From assembly GCA_011372835.1 (NCBI GenBank), contig DSAJ01000019.1:1-6001 (forward strand): a DNA stretch of 6,001 nt, given 5' to 3'. Each line of letters begins with the position of its first letter. Position 1 is the stretch's first letter. The notes below the pieces were generated by a model, which had not been told where the DNA came from, made no database searches, and saw only the letters and a list, made by a program, of their open reading frames with translations. The translations under genes and the position numbers were made by a program. This DNA comes from Methanomicrobia archaeon (lineage in GTDB: Archaea; Methanobacteriota_B; Thermococci; Methanofastidiosales; NM3). Below, in pieces: positions 5,859 to 6,001 of the stretch.

Positions 5859-5867
5859 TATTTATAC
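5859..5867 (-). promoter_or_regulatory. TATA box for the thioredoxin-TPR gene
   Basis: The minus strand reads AAAGTATAAATACC, with the box centred about 27 bases upstream of the ATG at 5836 and no Shine-Dalgarno in between. This is the expected layout of a leaderless archaeal message. It sits just after the T-rich terminator of the upstream gene, so the two genes appear to be separate transcription units. Confidence 0.7.
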
Positions 5868-5880
5868 TTTATGCTGTAAG

Positions 5881-5906
5881 GAAAAAAAGAAAAAAAAGAA
5901 AAAGAG
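5881..5906 (-). terminator. T-rich terminator after the right-edge gene
   Basis: On the minus strand this stretch is almost entirely T, with runs of five, eight and seven T broken by single C. It begins about 9 bases after the TAA at 5915-5917. Runs like this are sufficient for intrinsic termination by archaeal RNA polymerase, and no hairpin is needed. It separates the right-edge gene from the promoter of the thioredoxin-TPR gene. Confidence 0.7.
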
Positions 5907-5914
5907 GTTAGATT

Positions 5915-6001
5915 TTATGCCGTCAGTGCCTCGATGAGGTCGTGTGCTGCCTGTGACGTCGCATCGCGGTCCTTACCGGCCACGATGAGCACGTGCTTGC
6001 C
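5915..6001 (-). CDS. 3' end of a gene, possibly an S-layer-type surface protein (runs off the right edge)
   Basis: Seen: 28 codons and a TAA stop at 5917-5915. The fragment reads as one strand (HVLIVAGKD) followed by an amphipathic helix (ATSQAAHDLIEALTA). Strand, VAG, a charged D/R turn, then an AA-containing helix is the kind of ending seen in archaeal S-layer and related surface proteins, where a phrase like VAG.DR..T..A recurs. With only 28 residues this is suggestive, and other Rossmann-like proteins could end the same way. A clear terminator follows the stop, which supports it being the true end of a transcription unit. Confidence 0.6.
   Translation of the reverse strand, partial: GKHVLIVAGKDRDATSQAAHDLIEALTA

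Noticed and set aside
5881..5906. Purine-rich A-tract as a simple repeat or origin element
   Set aside because: Its position directly after a stop codon and its T-rich sense on the transcribed strand are fully explained by a terminator; no iterated motifs or origin-binding boxes were seen.

Overview
The window looks archaeal. TATA boxes sit about 26 bases upstream of several ATGs, which points to leaderless transcripts. Other starts carry Shine-Dalgarno (SD) cores of the GGTGA or GAGG type. It also holds a class I HMG-CoA reductase of archaeal length (isoprenoid lipids) and a BioY biotin transporter subunit. Base composition is moderately GC-rich. I cannot name the lineage; a euryarchaeal-type genome is a reasonable guess, not a demonstrated one.

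Layout. The left half is a leftward run. Read in transcription order it is: bioY (2872-3393), a 54-residue zinc-ribbon protein (2645-2809), HMG-CoA reductase (1409-2644), a GT4-family glycosyltransferase (340-1377), and the 5' part of an unrecognised gene (1-308) that leaves the window. Gaps are short: 62, 0, 31 and 31 bases. A divergent intergenic region (3394-3577) holds a perfect 10-bp inverted repeat with a 14-base spacer that closely matches the known BirA biotin-repressor operator, next to the bioY start. It also holds a strong rightward TATA box for the next gene.

The right half holds two convergent genes that overlap tail to tail by 93 bases. The rightward gene (3578-4591) encodes a secreted-type protein with a signal peptide, beta-rich ectodomain and one C-terminal membrane helix. 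The leftward gene (4499-5836) encodes a signal peptide, a thioredoxin-like domain with a CSHC active site, about five TPR-like units and one C-terminal membrane helix. The last 87 bases are the 3' end of another leftward gene, possibly an S-layer-type surface protein. It is followed by a T-rich terminator and then the promoter of the thioredoxin-TPR gene.

How the genes fit together. bioY imports biotin and is probably repressed when biotin is plentiful. HMG-CoA reductase commits carbon to the mevalonate route for archaeal lipids, and the glycosyltransferase probably acts on a lipid- or surface-linked glycan. The right half is about the cell surface, with two single-pass proteins whose main domains should face outside, one of them with a thiol-disulfide active site. 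The most noteworthy signals are the BirA-like operator, the codon-register antisense overlap of the two membrane proteins, and the regularly spaced cysteine in the TPR-like units of the thioredoxin fusion. No tRNA, rRNA, CRISPR array or insertion sequence was seen.
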